From: Actinomycetota bacterium
GTDB taxonomy: Bacteria; Actinomycetota; Actinomycetes; S36-B12
DNA: 41,561 bases
Assembly (NCBI GenBank): GCA_027729805.1
Contig: JAQCEO010000012.1
Location: 1 to 41,561, forward strand
Reading direction: 5' to 3'
Under the pieces are notes generated by a model that did no database searches, was not told the origin of the DNA, and saw only the letters and a list, made by a program, of their open reading frames with translations. Position numbers and translations under genes: made by a program. Below are positions 24,656 to 33,588 of the stretch, piece by piece. Every line of letters starts with the position of its first letter. Positions within the stretch are counted from its first letter, which is position 1.

Positions 24656-25918
24656 TTAGCCCACCCGCTCTCGTCGACCAAGAATGCCTTGTGGTCGCAC
24701 CAGCAAGATGATGATCATGAGAAATAGCGCACCCACGGTCTTCATTTCGGTGGGGATGAACAAGGTAGACAGCTGGACGAACATACCCACGACCAAGGCC
24801 CCGGCGATAGCCCCGTAGATCGTCCCAAGACCGCCTAGGGTGACCGCGGCGAACATCACCAAGAGCAAGCGCTGGCCCATATTCCAGGTGACATCTTGGG
24901 TGGAACCAAGGTAGATGCCGGCGAAGGCCGCGAGCCCGGCACCAAGGATCCAGACCACCGAGATCACTCGTTCGACGTCAATACCGGTGGCTGAGGCCAG
25001 GGCCGGGTTGTCGGAGACGGCTCGGGTGGCTTTGCCGATGCGGGAGCGCTGGAGCCAAAGCACGGTAGCGGCGATGGCAATGGCCGCCAAAATAGCGAAG
25101 ACGATTGATTTTGGGGTCACGCTTACCGGCCCGAACTCCAGTCCAGGTTGTCCGGCAAATTGCTGGTAACTACGTGGTGATCCGCCAAAGAACAGCAATA
25201 AAACATACCGGATGGTGATCGCCAAACCGATAGTTACCACCATGCTGGCGATCAAACCGGTTCTGCGCCGTCGCAGTGGTTTCCAAAGGATCCTATTTTG
25301 ACCCCAGCCCCACATGAACGCGCTGATTACGATGGCGATTGGCGCTGCGATTATTAGGTTCAAGCCCAATTCGTTTAAGACTATTGCGGTGAAAGCACCT
25401 AAAGTCAGCAGCTCACCGTGGGAGAAGTTCGTTAGTCCGGTGGTGCCGAAAATCAAGTTCAGTCCCACGGCGCCAAGGGCAATTAGAATCCCGAAGAACA
25501 GCCCGTCCATCAGCAATTGCGAAATACGTGCCCAGGTGAAAGAACTAGTACTGCTGGCCGCGACGGAATCACCACTTACGAAACTGAAGAGCACTTTCTT
25601 GTCGCCCATCAAGACCAATATCGATCGGCTCTGATCCGCCGGCTTACTCAAGGAGATACCGGCAGGTAGGGAGGTTTCATCAACACTTAACTGGTAAGTG
25701 CCGCCCTCGGGTACCTCGATGCGAAAAAGGCCATCGGCACCGGAAACCCCGCTATTCGTGAAACCCGGCCCATCTACAGTCAGCGTGACACTGGCTAGCG
25801 GTGCGCCGTCGGGTCCCTTCAAGGTGCCCACAATGGCGGTGCCATCCGCAGCGGCGCCCGGGGCAAAAGCCAATAAGAGCAGCGCGGTGATGGCAGCAAG
25901 TAGTGAACCGATTAGCAA
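24656..25918 (-). CDS. livH: LivH permease fused to an N-terminal exported Ig-like (carboxypeptidase-regulatory-like) domain
   Basis: A membrane permease of the LIV importer. Residues about 1-24 form a signal-peptide-like helix (GSLLAAITALLLLAFAPGAAA); 25-123 are predicted all-beta and match the carboxypeptidase regulatory-like pattern (IVGTLKGPDGAPLASVTLTV, then DGLFRIEVPEGGTYQLSV); the LivH permease starts near 127 (GVGLNLIFGTTGLTNFSHGE-type motif, REDE-like loop at RIGKATRAVSDNPALASATG, ending LLVRPQGILG). TTG 25918 is the only standard start codon in this open frame but has no ribosome site. A start at ATT 25942, 6 bases after GAGGGG, would supply the missing basic n-region (RTGTKPR). First gene of the liv operon. 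Confidence 0.88.
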   Translation of the reverse strand: MLIGSLLAAITALLLLAFAPGAAADGTAIVGTLKGPDGAPLASVTLTVDGPGFTNSGVSGADGLFRIEVPEGGTYQLSVDETSLPAGISLSKPADQSRSILVLMGDKKVLFSFVSGDSVAASSTSSFTWARISQLLMDGLFFGILIALGAVGLNLIFGTTGLTNFSHGELLTLGAFTAIVLNELGLNLIIAAPIAIVISAFMWGWGQNRILWKPLRRRRTGLIASMVVTIGLAITIRYVLLLFFGGSPRSYQQFAGQPGLEFGPVSVTPKSIVFAILAAIAIAATVLWLQRSRIGKATRAVSDNPALASATGIDVERVISVVWILGAGLAAFAGIYLGSTQDVTWNMGQRLLLVMFAAVTLGGLGTIYGAIAGALVVGMFVQLSTLFIPTEMKTVGALFLMIIILLVRPQGILGRRERVG

Positions 25919-25977
25919 CCGCGGCTTGGTCCCGGTGCGAATACTGATCCCCTCGCCTTCACCTAGTGAGCATCCGC

Positions 25978-25983
25978 AGCCTA
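25978..25983 (-). promoter_or_regulatory. -10-like TAGGCT for the livHMGF operon
   Basis: On the minus strand TAGGCT lies about 36 bases before ATT 25942 and 60 before TTG 25918. The expected transcript start near 25971 gives a short leader containing GAAGGCGAGGGG. Confidence 0.45.
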
Positions 25984-26008
25984 GCCCCGGGACTTACCCG
26001 CTCGTAGG

Positions 26009-26440
26009 TTAACTCCGAGGAAATTTTCGAAGTAGGCAAGTAAGCCGTGCGGTGCACACCAAATGACCGTCTTCATCGGTGATGGTGATGTTGTAGGTCG
26101 CTACGGTTTGGCCCTCATGTAGGGGGGTGGCCACGCCGGTTACCAGTCCGGCGCGTACCGCCCGGTGGTGGGTGCACGACAGATCAACGCCAACAACCAT
26201 GCGGTCTGGGCCGGCATGCAGCGCTCCGGCAATGGAGCCAAGGCTTTCGGCCAGCACTGCGCTCGCCCCGCCATGTAATAGCCCATAAGGCTGGGTATTA
26301 CCTTCGACGGGCATTGTCGCCACCACTTTGCCAGGTACCGCCTCGGTAACCACGATGTTCATCCGCACAGCTAGTGCACCAGCGCCAGCGCCGGCCAGTT
26401 GGCTAATCAATGGGATTTGGCCTGCGGCCTGATCGCTCAT
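26009..26440 (-). CDS. Hotdog-fold thioesterase (PaaI/MenI-like)
   Basis: A cytoplasmic acyl-CoA thioesterase of 143 residues. The catalytic motif LLHGGASAVLAESLGSIAG (HGG followed by Glu nine residues later) is the PaaI/EntH/MenI pattern, with the substrate unknown; 1,4-dihydroxy-2-naphthoyl-CoA or a phenylacetyl-type CoA are possibilities. ATG 26440 is chosen over TTG 26458 because TACTCT lies exactly 6 bases upstream of it. It is divergent from polA across 68 bases and upstream of the liv operon, an arrangement found near polA in other Actinobacteria. Confidence 0.85.
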   Translation of the reverse strand: MSDQAAGQIPLISQLAGAGAGALAVRMNIVVTEAVPGKVVATMPVEGNTQPYGLLHGGASAVLAESLGSIAGALHAGPDRMVVGVDLSCTHHRAVRAGLVTGVATPLHEGQTVATYNITITDEDGHLVCTARLTCLLRKFPRS

Positions 26441-26446
26441 GGGCAA

Positions 26447-26452
26447 AGAGTA
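26447..26452 (-). promoter_or_regulatory. -10-like TACTCT, leaderless thioesterase
   Basis: On the minus strand TACTCT is followed by 6 bases and the ATG at 26440. No ribosome site is present. Confidence 0.45.
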
Positions 26453-26496
26453 TGGCAATCTGGCACGGGCAGCCCGCCCGGATCAATCGGCGCCTT

Positions 26497-26502
26497 TAGG
26501 AT
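26497..26502 (+). promoter_or_regulatory. -10-like TAGGAT, leaderless polA
   Basis: TAGGAT is followed by 6 bases (CAATAA) and ATG 26509. The AGGA within it could alternatively serve as a weak ribosome site at 7-8 bases, so leaderless and led initiation cannot be separated by eye. Confidence 0.4.
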
Positions 26503-26508
26503 CAATAA

Positions 26509-29184
26509 ATGTCCAAGATTCGGCTGTTGCTACTTGATGGCCACTCACTTGCCTACCGGGCCTTCTATGCACTCCCGGTCGAAAATTTTGCGACATCAAC
26601 CGGGCAACCCACCAATGCGGTCTACGGGTTCACCTCGATGTTGATCAATTTACTTCGCGATGAACGGCCGACCCATGTGGCGGTGGCTTTTGACGTGTCG
26701 CGACACACTTTTCGCTCCGAGGAGTTCCCCGCTTATAAAGCCAACCGTGCTACTTCGCCTCCGGAGTTCAAAGGCCAGGTTGACTTAATCCAAGAAGTTG
26801 TCCGGGCAATGGGTATCCCAGCGGTGCAGTGCGAGGGTTTCGAGGCTGATGACGTGATCGCGACCTTGACGGGTCGGGCACTTACGGCCGGCGGCGAGGT
26901 GTTCATCGTGACAGGTGACCGTGATGCCTTCGCGTTGGTCACCCCCGAAGTCACGGTGCTATACCCGAAAAAGGGGGTTTCGGACCTCGCCCGGATGACC
27001 CCTGATGCGGTGCAGGAACGCTACGGGTTAAGCCCGGCGCAGTACCCAGATTACGCAGCACTACGCGGTGATCCAAGTGACAATCTGCCAGGAATTCCAG
27101 GGGTTGGTGAGAAAACCGCGGCGAAGTGGATCAATGAATATGGCTCCCTTGCTGAGTTGATCGACCATGTTGCCGAGGTACCGGGTAAGGCCGGTGTGGC
27201 GCTGCGTGCGGCATTACCACAGGTCATCATCAACCGGAACCTAACGGCGTTGCGTGCCAATGTGCCAATTGACCTCGAGGTGGCGGCCTGCGAACTACGG
27301 CCTTGGAATGACGCGGCTATTGAACAGATATTTGAGGCCCTGCAATTTCGCACCCTGCGGGACCGATTTTTCGCGGGGCGCCCTAAGTCCGCGAAAACCA
27401 AAGTGGAGAGCGCAACAGGTACCGGCGCGAGTGCAGCGGCAACACCGGTTGCTGCAGCCGTCATTGCCGGCCCGCAGGCGGGGGAGTGGCTGGCAAGGCT
27501 CCGACCACCATGTGCGGTGGCCTTCGCCGGTACCTGGGGTCGCGGGGTGGGGGTCTTGGCCGCCGTCGGCATCGTCGACTCAACCGGAACTTCGGCAATA
27601 ATCGAAACCAGTGATCAGGTGCCAAGGCTTGCGGTTCTTAAGTGGTTGGCAGACCCCGCTATTGCGAAATGGGCGCACGACGCCAAAGGTCCGGCGCTGG
27701 CGGTGGCTAGTGCCGGGTCAACCATTAAGGGTTTGGCATTTGATACCGCCCTTGCTGCATATGTAGTTGCACCCGGGCAGCGCTCCTTCGTTTTGGCAGA
27801 TGTGGCCCAGCGACTACTTGGTCGAGAGTTACTTGCCGAGTCATCGAGTGAGCAATTGAGCTTTGATGACGTGCAATCACATGCCGGCCTTGCTGAGCAG
27901 GCCGCGGTGATCGGTGAACTCTCCGTGGCGTTAACGCAAACCCTCGAGAAAGAAGATGCGCTGAAAGTCCTTGAGGGTATCGAGTTGCCATTGGTCGATG
28001 TACTTGCCCGCATGGAGCACGCTGGTATCGCCGTCGATATCGCAGCCCTAGCCGATCTCACATCGGAGTTCGGCGCGACTATGCGGGCGGCGGAGACTCG
28101 GGCGCACGAGATCGTCGGACGCCCGTTCAATCTGGGTTCGCCTAAGCAACTCCAAGAGGTGCTCTTCACGGACCGCAACCTGCCCAAGACAAAGAAGATC
28201 AAGACCGGCTATACGACCGACGCCGAGGCGCTGCAATCACTTTATGCGCAAACCAATGACCCGTTGATCGAGCAACTACTCAATTGGCGTGATCGATCAA
28301 AGTTGCGGCAGACCGTGGACGGGCTGCTGCCACTTGCCGATGGCTCGCAGCGAATCCATACAACATTCAATCAGACGACGACAGCAACCGGTCGACTATC
28401 GAGTACCGATCCGAATCTGCAGAATATCCCGATTCGCACCGAGGCCGGCCGAAGAATTCGAGAGTGCTTCGTGGTGGGCGCAGGCTATGAGGGCCTGCTC
28501 ACCGCCGACTACAGTCAAATTGAAATGCGCATCATGGCGCATGCCTCCGCAGACGCCGGGTTGATTGACGCTTTCGTCAGTGGCGAGGACCTGCACACCA
28601 CTGTTGCCAGCCGGGTGTTCGGGGTGGCGCCGGGTGCGGTTGACCCCGAAATGCGTCGACGGACAAAGGCGATGTCCTATGGCTTGGCCTACGGGCTATC
28701 GGCATTTGGGCTGTCCCAGCAGTTGGGTATTGGCCCGCAGGAAGCCGGTGCGCTGATGAACGAGTACTTCACGAGATTCGGCGGGGTGCGCGATTACCTG
28801 GCCGCCGTGGTCGAGGACGCTCGGCTAACCGGCTACACCCAGACGATGTTTGGCCGTCGGAGATATTTACCGGATCTCAATAGCGATAACCGACAACGCC
28901 GTGAGATGGCGGAACGCATGGCCCTAAATGCCCCGATTCAGGGGACGGCCGCCGACATCGTAAAGTTGGCGATGCTTGCTGTGGACGAAGCCCTCAAGGC
29001 GGAGCGCATGCAAAGCCGGATGCTGCTTCAAGTCCACGATGAACTCGTACTCGAAGTCTGCCCCGGCGAACGCGCCGAGCTTGAGGTTTTGGTGCGAACT
29101 GCCATGGCCGGCGCCACCACCTTGGCGGTACCGCTGGATGTCTCTATTGGGTTCGGGGCGTCCTGGGCTGCGGCCGCCCACTAG
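26509..29184 (+). CDS. polA: DNA polymerase I
   Basis: Fills gaps in excision repair and removes Okazaki primers. The 891 residues hold a 5' nuclease domain (about 1-300, LLLDGHSLAYRAFYAL, EADDVIATL, VTGDRDAF, GDPSDNLPGIPGVGEKTA), a degenerate 3'-5' exonuclease domain (about 320-480) and the polymerase domain with motif A LLTADYSQIEMRI, motif B RRRTKAMSYGLAYGLSAFG and motif C LLQVHDELVLEV. In the exonuclease region the metal-binding acids are gone (VAFAGTWGR where FDTET is expected), so it should not proofread, as in mycobacterial and Taq Pol I. It is followed by rpsA-coaE-uvrB. Confidence 0.97.
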   Translation: MSKIRLLLLDGHSLAYRAFYALPVENFATSTGQPTNAVYGFTSMLINLLRDERPTHVAVAFDVSRHTFRSEEFPAYKANRATSPPEFKGQVDLIQEVVRAMGIPAVQCEGFEADDVIATLTGRALTAGGEVFIVTGDRDAFALVTPEVTVLYPKKGVSDLARMTPDAVQERYGLSPAQYPDYAALRGDPSDNLPGIPGVGEKTAAKWINEYGSLAELIDHVAEVPGKAGVALRAALPQVIINRNLTALRANVPIDLEVAACELRPWNDAAIEQIFEALQFRTLRDRFFAGRPKSAKTKVESATGTGASAAATPVAAAVIAGPQAGEWLARLRPPCAVAFAGTWGRGVGVLAAVGIVDSTGTSAIIETSDQVPRLAVLKWLADPAIAKWAHDAKGPALAVASAGSTIKGLAFDTALAAYVVAPGQRSFVLADVAQRLLGRELLAESSSEQLSFDDVQSHAGLAEQAAVIGELSVALTQTLEKEDALKVLEGIELPLVDVLARMEHAGIAVDIAALADLTSEFGATMRAAETRAHEIVGRPFNLGSPKQLQEVLFTDRNLPKTKKIKTGYTTDAEALQSLYAQTNDPLIEQLLNWRDRSKLRQTVDGLLPLADGSQRIHTTFNQTTTATGRLSSTDPNLQNIPIRTEAGRRIRECFVVGAGYEGLLTADYSQIEMRIMAHASADAGLIDAFVSGEDLHTTVASRVFGVAPGAVDPEMRRRTKAMSYGLAYGLSAFGLSQQLGIGPQEAGALMNEYFTRFGGVRDYLAAVVEDARLTGYTQTMFGRRRYLPDLNSDNRQRREMAERMALNAPIQGTAADIVKLAMLAVDEALKAERMQSRMLLQVHDELVLEVCPGERAELEVLVRTAMAGATTLAVPLDVSIGFGASWAAAAH

Positions 29185-29246
29185 GAGTCACCTAGCTGCC
29201 CCGTGCCGGTAGTGGCCCGGGGGGAAGGGTAGCCACCCGGGGGGCG

Positions 29247-29252
29247 TATCCT
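29247..29252 (+). promoter_or_regulatory. Possible -10 (TATCCT) of rpsA with a long leader
   Basis: TATCCT in the polA-rpsA gap would start a transcript near 29259 and leave about 143 untranslated bases. No good -35 is visible. Within the leader GGTCC/GGACC (29315-29328, loop AAGT) forms a 5-base hairpin and GGCG/CGCC a second near 29350. Confidence 0.3.
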
Positions 29253-29314
29253 TTGCGGGTTACGCGCAGGAGCGGGGCCCCAGACCTAGTGGGTCAAGCA
29301 GGCTCAACGGTTCG

Positions 29315-29328
29315 GGTCCAAGTGGACC
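29315..29328 (+). other. Hairpin in rpsA leader
   Basis: GGTCC and GGACC pair around AAGT in the untranslated region before rpsA. A translational operator is possible because S1 controls its own synthesis in E. coli, but nothing here identifies it as one. Confidence 0.35.
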
Positions 29329-29401
29329 AGGCCTGGGCACCGGCGGGTAGCGCCACCGGATTGTGTTCCCTGCATCCCTATCCACCGGAGCCTTTTACTC
29401 C

Positions 29402-30859
29402 ATGACATCCACCCCAGTAATGACAAGCCCGCAGATCGCAATTAACGACATCGGCTCGGCTGAGGATTTCCTCGCCGCCATCGATCAGACCATTAAGTAC
29501 TTCAATGATGGTGACCTCGTCGAAGGTACGGTAGTAAAGGTCGACCGGGACGAAGTCCTCCTCGACATCGGCTACAAGACTGAAGGTGTCATCCCCTCGC
29601 GTGAACTTTCCATCAAGCATGATGTTGATCCCGGGCAAGTTGTCTCCGTGGGCGACCACGTTGAGGCTCTCGTCCTCCAGAAGGAAGACAAAGAAGGGCG
29701 CCTCATCTTGTCCAAGAAGCGGGCTCAATACGAGCGCGCCTGGGGCACAATCGAAAAGATCAAGGAAGAAGATGGGGTTGTCGAGGGCCAAGTTATTGAG
29801 GTTGTCAAGGGTGGTCTGATCGTCGATATTGGCCTACGCGGGTTCCTTCCCGCATCACTTGTCGAAATGCGTCGCGTTCGCGACCTTCTGCCTTATGTTG
29901 GGAAAACGCTCGAAGCAAAGATCATTGAGCTCGACAAGAATCGCAATAACGTCGTGTTGTCGCGCCGTGCCTGGTTGGAGCAGTCCCAAAGTGAGACCCG
30001 TCAGACCTTCTTGATCCATTTGCAGAAGGGTCAAATAAGAAGCGGCGTGGTTTCGTCGATCGTCAACTTTGGTGCGTTCGTTGACCTAGGTGGAGTTGAC
30101 GGTTTGGTGCATGTCTCCGAACTTTCTTGGAAGCATATTGACCACCCGGGTGAGGTCGTTGAAGTTGGCCAAGAGGTCACCGTCGAGGTACTTGAAGTTG
30201 ACATGGAACGCGAGCGGGTTTCGTTGTCATTGAAGGCAACCCAGGAAGATCCGTGGCAGCATTTCGCGCGCACGCACACCATCGGTCAGGTCGCATCTGG
30301 CAAGGTGACGAAATTGGTGCCGTTTGGTGCGTTCGTGCGAGTCGAAGAAGGCATCGAAGGTCTGGTGCACATCTCTGAGCTGGCGGAGCGGCACATTGAG
30401 ATGCCGGAGCAGATCGTTCAGGTCGGCGACGCTATCTACGTAAAAGTCATCGATATTGACCTTGAGCGCCGTCGCATCTCACTTTCGCTCAAGCAAGCCA
30501 ATGACTCAAGTGATGGTGTCACGGTGGAGGAATTCGACCCATATCTTTATGGCATGGTCCCGGCCTTCAATGAGGCCGGTGCCTATATCGGCCCGGCTGG
30601 GTTTGATCCAGAGACCGGCGAATGGACTGCCGGCTTCGAAGAGCAGCGCACCGAGTGGGAGAAGGAGTACTCCGACGCACATGCGCGTTGGGAGGCCCAC
30701 CGCAAGCAGATTGACGAGGCCCGGATCGCAGATCAGACTGCTGCGGTTGAATCCGGTTCGGACCAGCCTTCGCAGACCACCGAGTACAGTGCTGTCGAGG
30801 GTGCTTCCGCAACAGATGAGGCCCTGCAAGAACTTCGCGACAAATTGACCGGGGGGTAG
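29402..30859 (+). CDS. rpsA: 30S ribosomal protein S1
   Basis: S1 binds mRNA near the ribosomal platform. The 485-residue protein has four S1 OB-fold repeats (starting near residues 40, 125, 210 and 295; e.g. GDLVEGTVVKVDRDEVLLD and GVVSSIVNFGAFVDLGGVDG) followed by an acidic, disordered tail of about 120 residues (EWEKEYSDAHARWEAHRKQ onward). Four repeats rather than six is the actinobacterial form. ATG 29402 matches the family start (MTSTP) and has CGGAG 11 bases upstream; a GTG at 29363 in the same frame would add 13 unlike residues. Confidence 0.96.
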   Translation: MTSTPVMTSPQIAINDIGSAEDFLAAIDQTIKYFNDGDLVEGTVVKVDRDEVLLDIGYKTEGVIPSRELSIKHDVDPGQVVSVGDHVEALVLQKEDKEGRLILSKKRAQYERAWGTIEKIKEEDGVVEGQVIEVVKGGLIVDIGLRGFLPASLVEMRRVRDLLPYVGKTLEAKIIELDKNRNNVVLSRRAWLEQSQSETRQTFLIHLQKGQIRSGVVSSIVNFGAFVDLGGVDGLVHVSELSWKHIDHPGEVVEVGQEVTVEVLEVDMERERVSLSLKATQEDPWQHFARTHTIGQVASGKVTKLVPFGAFVRVEEGIEGLVHISELAERHIEMPEQIVQVGDAIYVKVIDIDLERRRISLSLKQANDSSDGVTVEEFDPYLYGMVPAFNEAGAYIGPAGFDPETGEWTAGFEEQRTEWEKEYSDAHARWEAHRKQIDEARIADQTAAVESGSDQPSQTTEYSAVEGASATDEALQELRDKLTGG

Positions 30860-30891
30860 TTTTCCGGCCACGGCAACAGTCGGGGTTGACC

Positions 30892-30897
30892 TAGGCT
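30892..30897 (+). promoter_or_regulatory. -10-like TAGGCT, leaderless coaE
   Basis: TAGGCT is followed by 6 bases (AGGTGC) and ATG 30904. A TTGACC just upstream is too close to be its -35. Confidence 0.45.
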
Positions 30898-30903
30898 AGG
30901 TGC

Positions 30904-31494
30904 ATGAAGCGTATCGGGCTCACCGGCGGAATTGGATCTGGCAAGTCAACAGTGGCCTCGCTGCTCAAAGAGCACGGCGCCACTGTCATCGATGCTGACG
31001 AAATTGCCCGCGAACTCGTCGAACCGGGTCAGCCCGCGCTGGGGGACCTGGTCGCGGAGTTCGGTCCCCGTATCTTGACCGCGAGCGGCACACTCAGCCG
31101 CGGGGAGTTGGCGAAGTTGGCTTTCAGTGACCCGGAGGCCACCAGGAGACTAAATGCCATCATGCATCCGTTGATCCGGTCCGAGTCAGCCCGGCGCCTT
31201 GGGTCCGCCCCGTCGTCAGCGGTGGTCGTATACGACATGCCACTGCTGGTTGAGACGAATCAGCGCGATCTGGTCGACATCGTCGTGGTGGTGGATGTCC
31301 CACGCTCACTTCAGGTCGAACGCTCCGTGACGATGCGGGGGCTTGATCGTGAAGACGTCGAAAGGCGGATGCAGGCGCAAGCATCCCGGGAGGAGCGTTT
31401 AGCGGTGGCAGATTACGTTATTGACAACAGCGGTTCGCCCGATGAGTTGGAAGCGGCCGTAGTTGGGCTGTGGGCTGATTTACAGTCTCGTTAG
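30904..31494 (+). CDS. coaE: Dephospho-CoA kinase
   Basis: Last step of coenzyme A synthesis: phosphorylates the 3'-hydroxyl of dephospho-CoA. The 196-residue P-loop kinase has Walker A GGIGSGKSTVASLL, the substrate-binding DADEIARELVEPG, the lid-domain MHPLIRSE and VVYDMPLLVET, and a standard C-terminal helix. It lacks the C-terminal GrpB-like (DUF) extension fused to CoaE in mycobacteria. It sits between rpsA and uvrB as in most Actinobacteria. Confidence 0.95.
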   Translation: MKRIGLTGGIGSGKSTVASLLKEHGATVIDADEIARELVEPGQPALGDLVAEFGPRILTASGTLSRGELAKLAFSDPEATRRLNAIMHPLIRSESARRLGSAPSSAVVVYDMPLLVETNQRDLVDIVVVVDVPRSLQVERSVTMRGLDREDVERRMQAQASREERLAVADYVIDNSGSPDELEAAVVGLWADLQSR

Positions 31495-31518
31495 TCCTGC
31501 GCCAAATGCCCGGCCGGG

Positions 31519-31524
31519 TAGGTT
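31519..31524 (+). promoter_or_regulatory. -10-like TAGGTT, leaderless uvrB
   Basis: TAGGTT is followed by 6 bases (TGATCC) and ATG 31531. No actinobacterial SOS box (GAAC-N4-GTTC type) is visible nearby. Confidence 0.5.
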
Positions 31525-31530
31525 TGATCC

Positions 31531-33588
31531 ATGACCCGCCCGGTAACCGATCTGCAACGCCGGGTTGCACCATTTGAGGTCATTGCGCCCTTTCAACCCT
31601 CCGGGGATCAACCGACGGCCATCGCTGAATTGACCAGGCGCATCTTGACGGGGGAACGCGACAATGTGTTGTTAGGTGCCACGGGCACTGGCAAGAGTGC
31701 GACCACCGCTTGGCTGGTTGCGGCCCTGCAGCGCCCGGCGTTGGTGATGGCGCCGAATAAGACGCTGGCGGCGCAGTTGGCCACCGAGTTTCGCGAATTA
31801 TTGCCGAATAACGCGGTCGAGTATTTCGTGTCCTACTACGACTATTACCAGCCGGAAGCCTACTTACCCCAAAGTGATACTTATATCGAGAAAGACTCCT
31901 CGATCAACGACGAGGTTGAGCGACTTCGACATTCGGCAACCAATAGCTTGCTGACCCGTCGTGATGTTCTGGTTGTAGCAACGGTATCGGCTATCTATGG
32001 GCTCGGGACACCGCAGGAGTACGTTGATCGAATGGTCCGACTTCGTGTCGGCGAGACCATGGACCGCGACAAACTGCTACGGGCGTTTGTTGATATTCAG
32101 TACACCCGCAATGACATCGCATTCCAGCGCGGCACCTTCCGGGTGCGCGGTGACACTGTTGAGGTTTATCCAGTCTATGAGCAGCACCCGGTGCGAATTG
32201 AGATGTTCGGTGACGAAATAGAACGACTGATGTCGTTGCACCCGGTTACAGGTGAGATTCTCACCGAGGACCAGGAGATTTATGTATTTCCGGCAACCCA
32301 CTATGTGGCCGGTCCCGAAAGGATGGATCGGGCGATTGCCGGAATCGAAGTCGAGTTGGAGCAGCGGTTGGCCGAATTTGAAGGGCAAGGCAAACTCCTG
32401 GAGGCCCAGCGCCTTCGGATGCGCACCACCTATGACATCGAAATGATGAGACAGGTGGGCAGCTGCGCGGGGATTGAGAACTACTCGCGCCATATCGATG
32501 GGCGCGAACCAGGGAGCCCTCCGAATTGCCTGATTGACTATTTTCCCGACGATTTCCTGATGGTAATTGACGAATCACATGTGACCGTGCCACAGATAGG
32601 CGCTATGTATGAGGGCGATATGAGCCGCAAGCGCACCCTTGTCGAGCATGGCTTCAGGTTGCCAAGTGCAATGGATAATCGCCCCCTTAGGTTTGCAGAG
32701 TTTTCCGAGCGGATAGGCCAAACGGTGTATCTCTCGGCGACACCCGGTCCATATGAACTGGGTAAGGCAGAAGGTGAGGTGGTGCAGCAGGTCATCCGGC
32801 CCACCGGGCTGGTTGATCCAGAAGTTGTCGTGAAGCCAACCCAAGGTCAGATCGATGATCTGATGGATGAGATTCGGCAACGGGCGGGCCGAGGTGAGCG
32901 GGTACTAGTGACAACCCTCACCAAGCGGATGGCCGAGGACCTAACCGACTACCTACTCGAAAATGGTGTCCGAGTGCAGTACCTGCATTCTGAGGTCGAC
33001 ACCTTGCGCCGCGTCGAATTACTGCGCGAACTTCGCCTTGGGATTTTTGACGTGCTGGTGGGCATTAACCTACTCCGTGAGGGCTTAGACCTGCCGGAGG
33101 TGTCGCTGGTAGCAATTCTCGACGCGGATAAGGAGGGGTTCCTGCGCTCAGAGACATCCCTGATTCAAACAATTGGTCGCGCAGCGCGAAATGTCTCCGG
33201 TCAAGTCCACATGTATGCGGATAAAGTTACCCCGTCAATGCGCAAAGCCATTGACGAAACAAACCGGCGCCGAGCGATACAGGTGGCATTCAATAAATCT
33301 CATGGGCTCGACCCACAGCCATTGCGCAAAAAGATCGCCGATATCACCGATCTTTTGGCGCGCGAGGACGCCGACACGGCAGAACTTATCCAAGACTCCA
33401 CACCAGGCCGGAAACATTCTCGGGTTGCGGGGGCCCCGGAGTCCGAACTAATCTCGTTAATAGATGAGTTGACCAAGCAAATGCATCAGTCAGCAGCGGA
33501 CCTGCATTTCGAATTAGCCGCGCGCTTGCGCGATGAAGTTGTCGACCTTAAGCGGGAACTACGCGGGATGCGGGAGGCGACCGGATGA
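31531..33588 (+). CDS. uvrB: Excinuclease ABC subunit B
   Basis: The damage-verifying helicase-like subunit of nucleotide excision repair. The 685 residues show Walker [12 protein letters not shown], the beta-hairpin [20 protein letters not shown] that probes DNA, Walker B VIDESHVT, helicase motifs V and VI ([26 protein letters not shown]) and a C-terminal UVR domain ([19 protein letters not shown]) that binds UvrC. The stop overlaps terC by 4 bases (ATGA). Confidence 0.97.
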   Translation: MTRPVTDLQRRVAPFEVIAPFQPSGDQPTAIAELTRRILTGERDNVLLGATGTGKSATTAWLVAALQRPALVMAPNKTLAAQLATEFRELLPNNAVEYFVSYYDYYQPEAYLPQSDTYIEKDSSINDEVERLRHSATNSLLTRRDVLVVATVSAIYGLGTPQEYVDRMVRLRVGETMDRDKLLRAFVDIQYTRNDIAFQRGTFRVRGDTVEVYPVYEQHPVRIEMFGDEIERLMSLHPVTGEILTEDQEIYVFPATHYVAGPERMDRAIAGIEVELEQRLAEFEGQGKLLEAQRLRMRTTYDIEMMRQVGSCAGIENYSRHIDGREPGSPPNCLIDYFPDDFLMVIDESHVTVPQIGAMYEGDMSRKRTLVEHGFRLPSAMDNRPLRFAEFSERIGQTVYLSATPGPYELGKAEGEVVQQVIRPTGLVDPEVVVKPTQGQIDDLMDEIRQRAGRGERVLVTTLTKRMAEDLTDYLLENGVRVQYLHSEVDTLRRVELLRELRLGIFDVLVGINLLREGLDLPEVSLVAILDADKEGFLRSETSLIQTIGRAARNVSGQVHMYADKVTPSMRKAIDETNRRRAIQVAFNKSHGLDPQPLRKKIADITDLLAREDADTAELIQDSTPGRKHSRVAGAPESELISLIDELTKQMHQSAADLHFELAARLRDEVVDLKRELRGMREATG

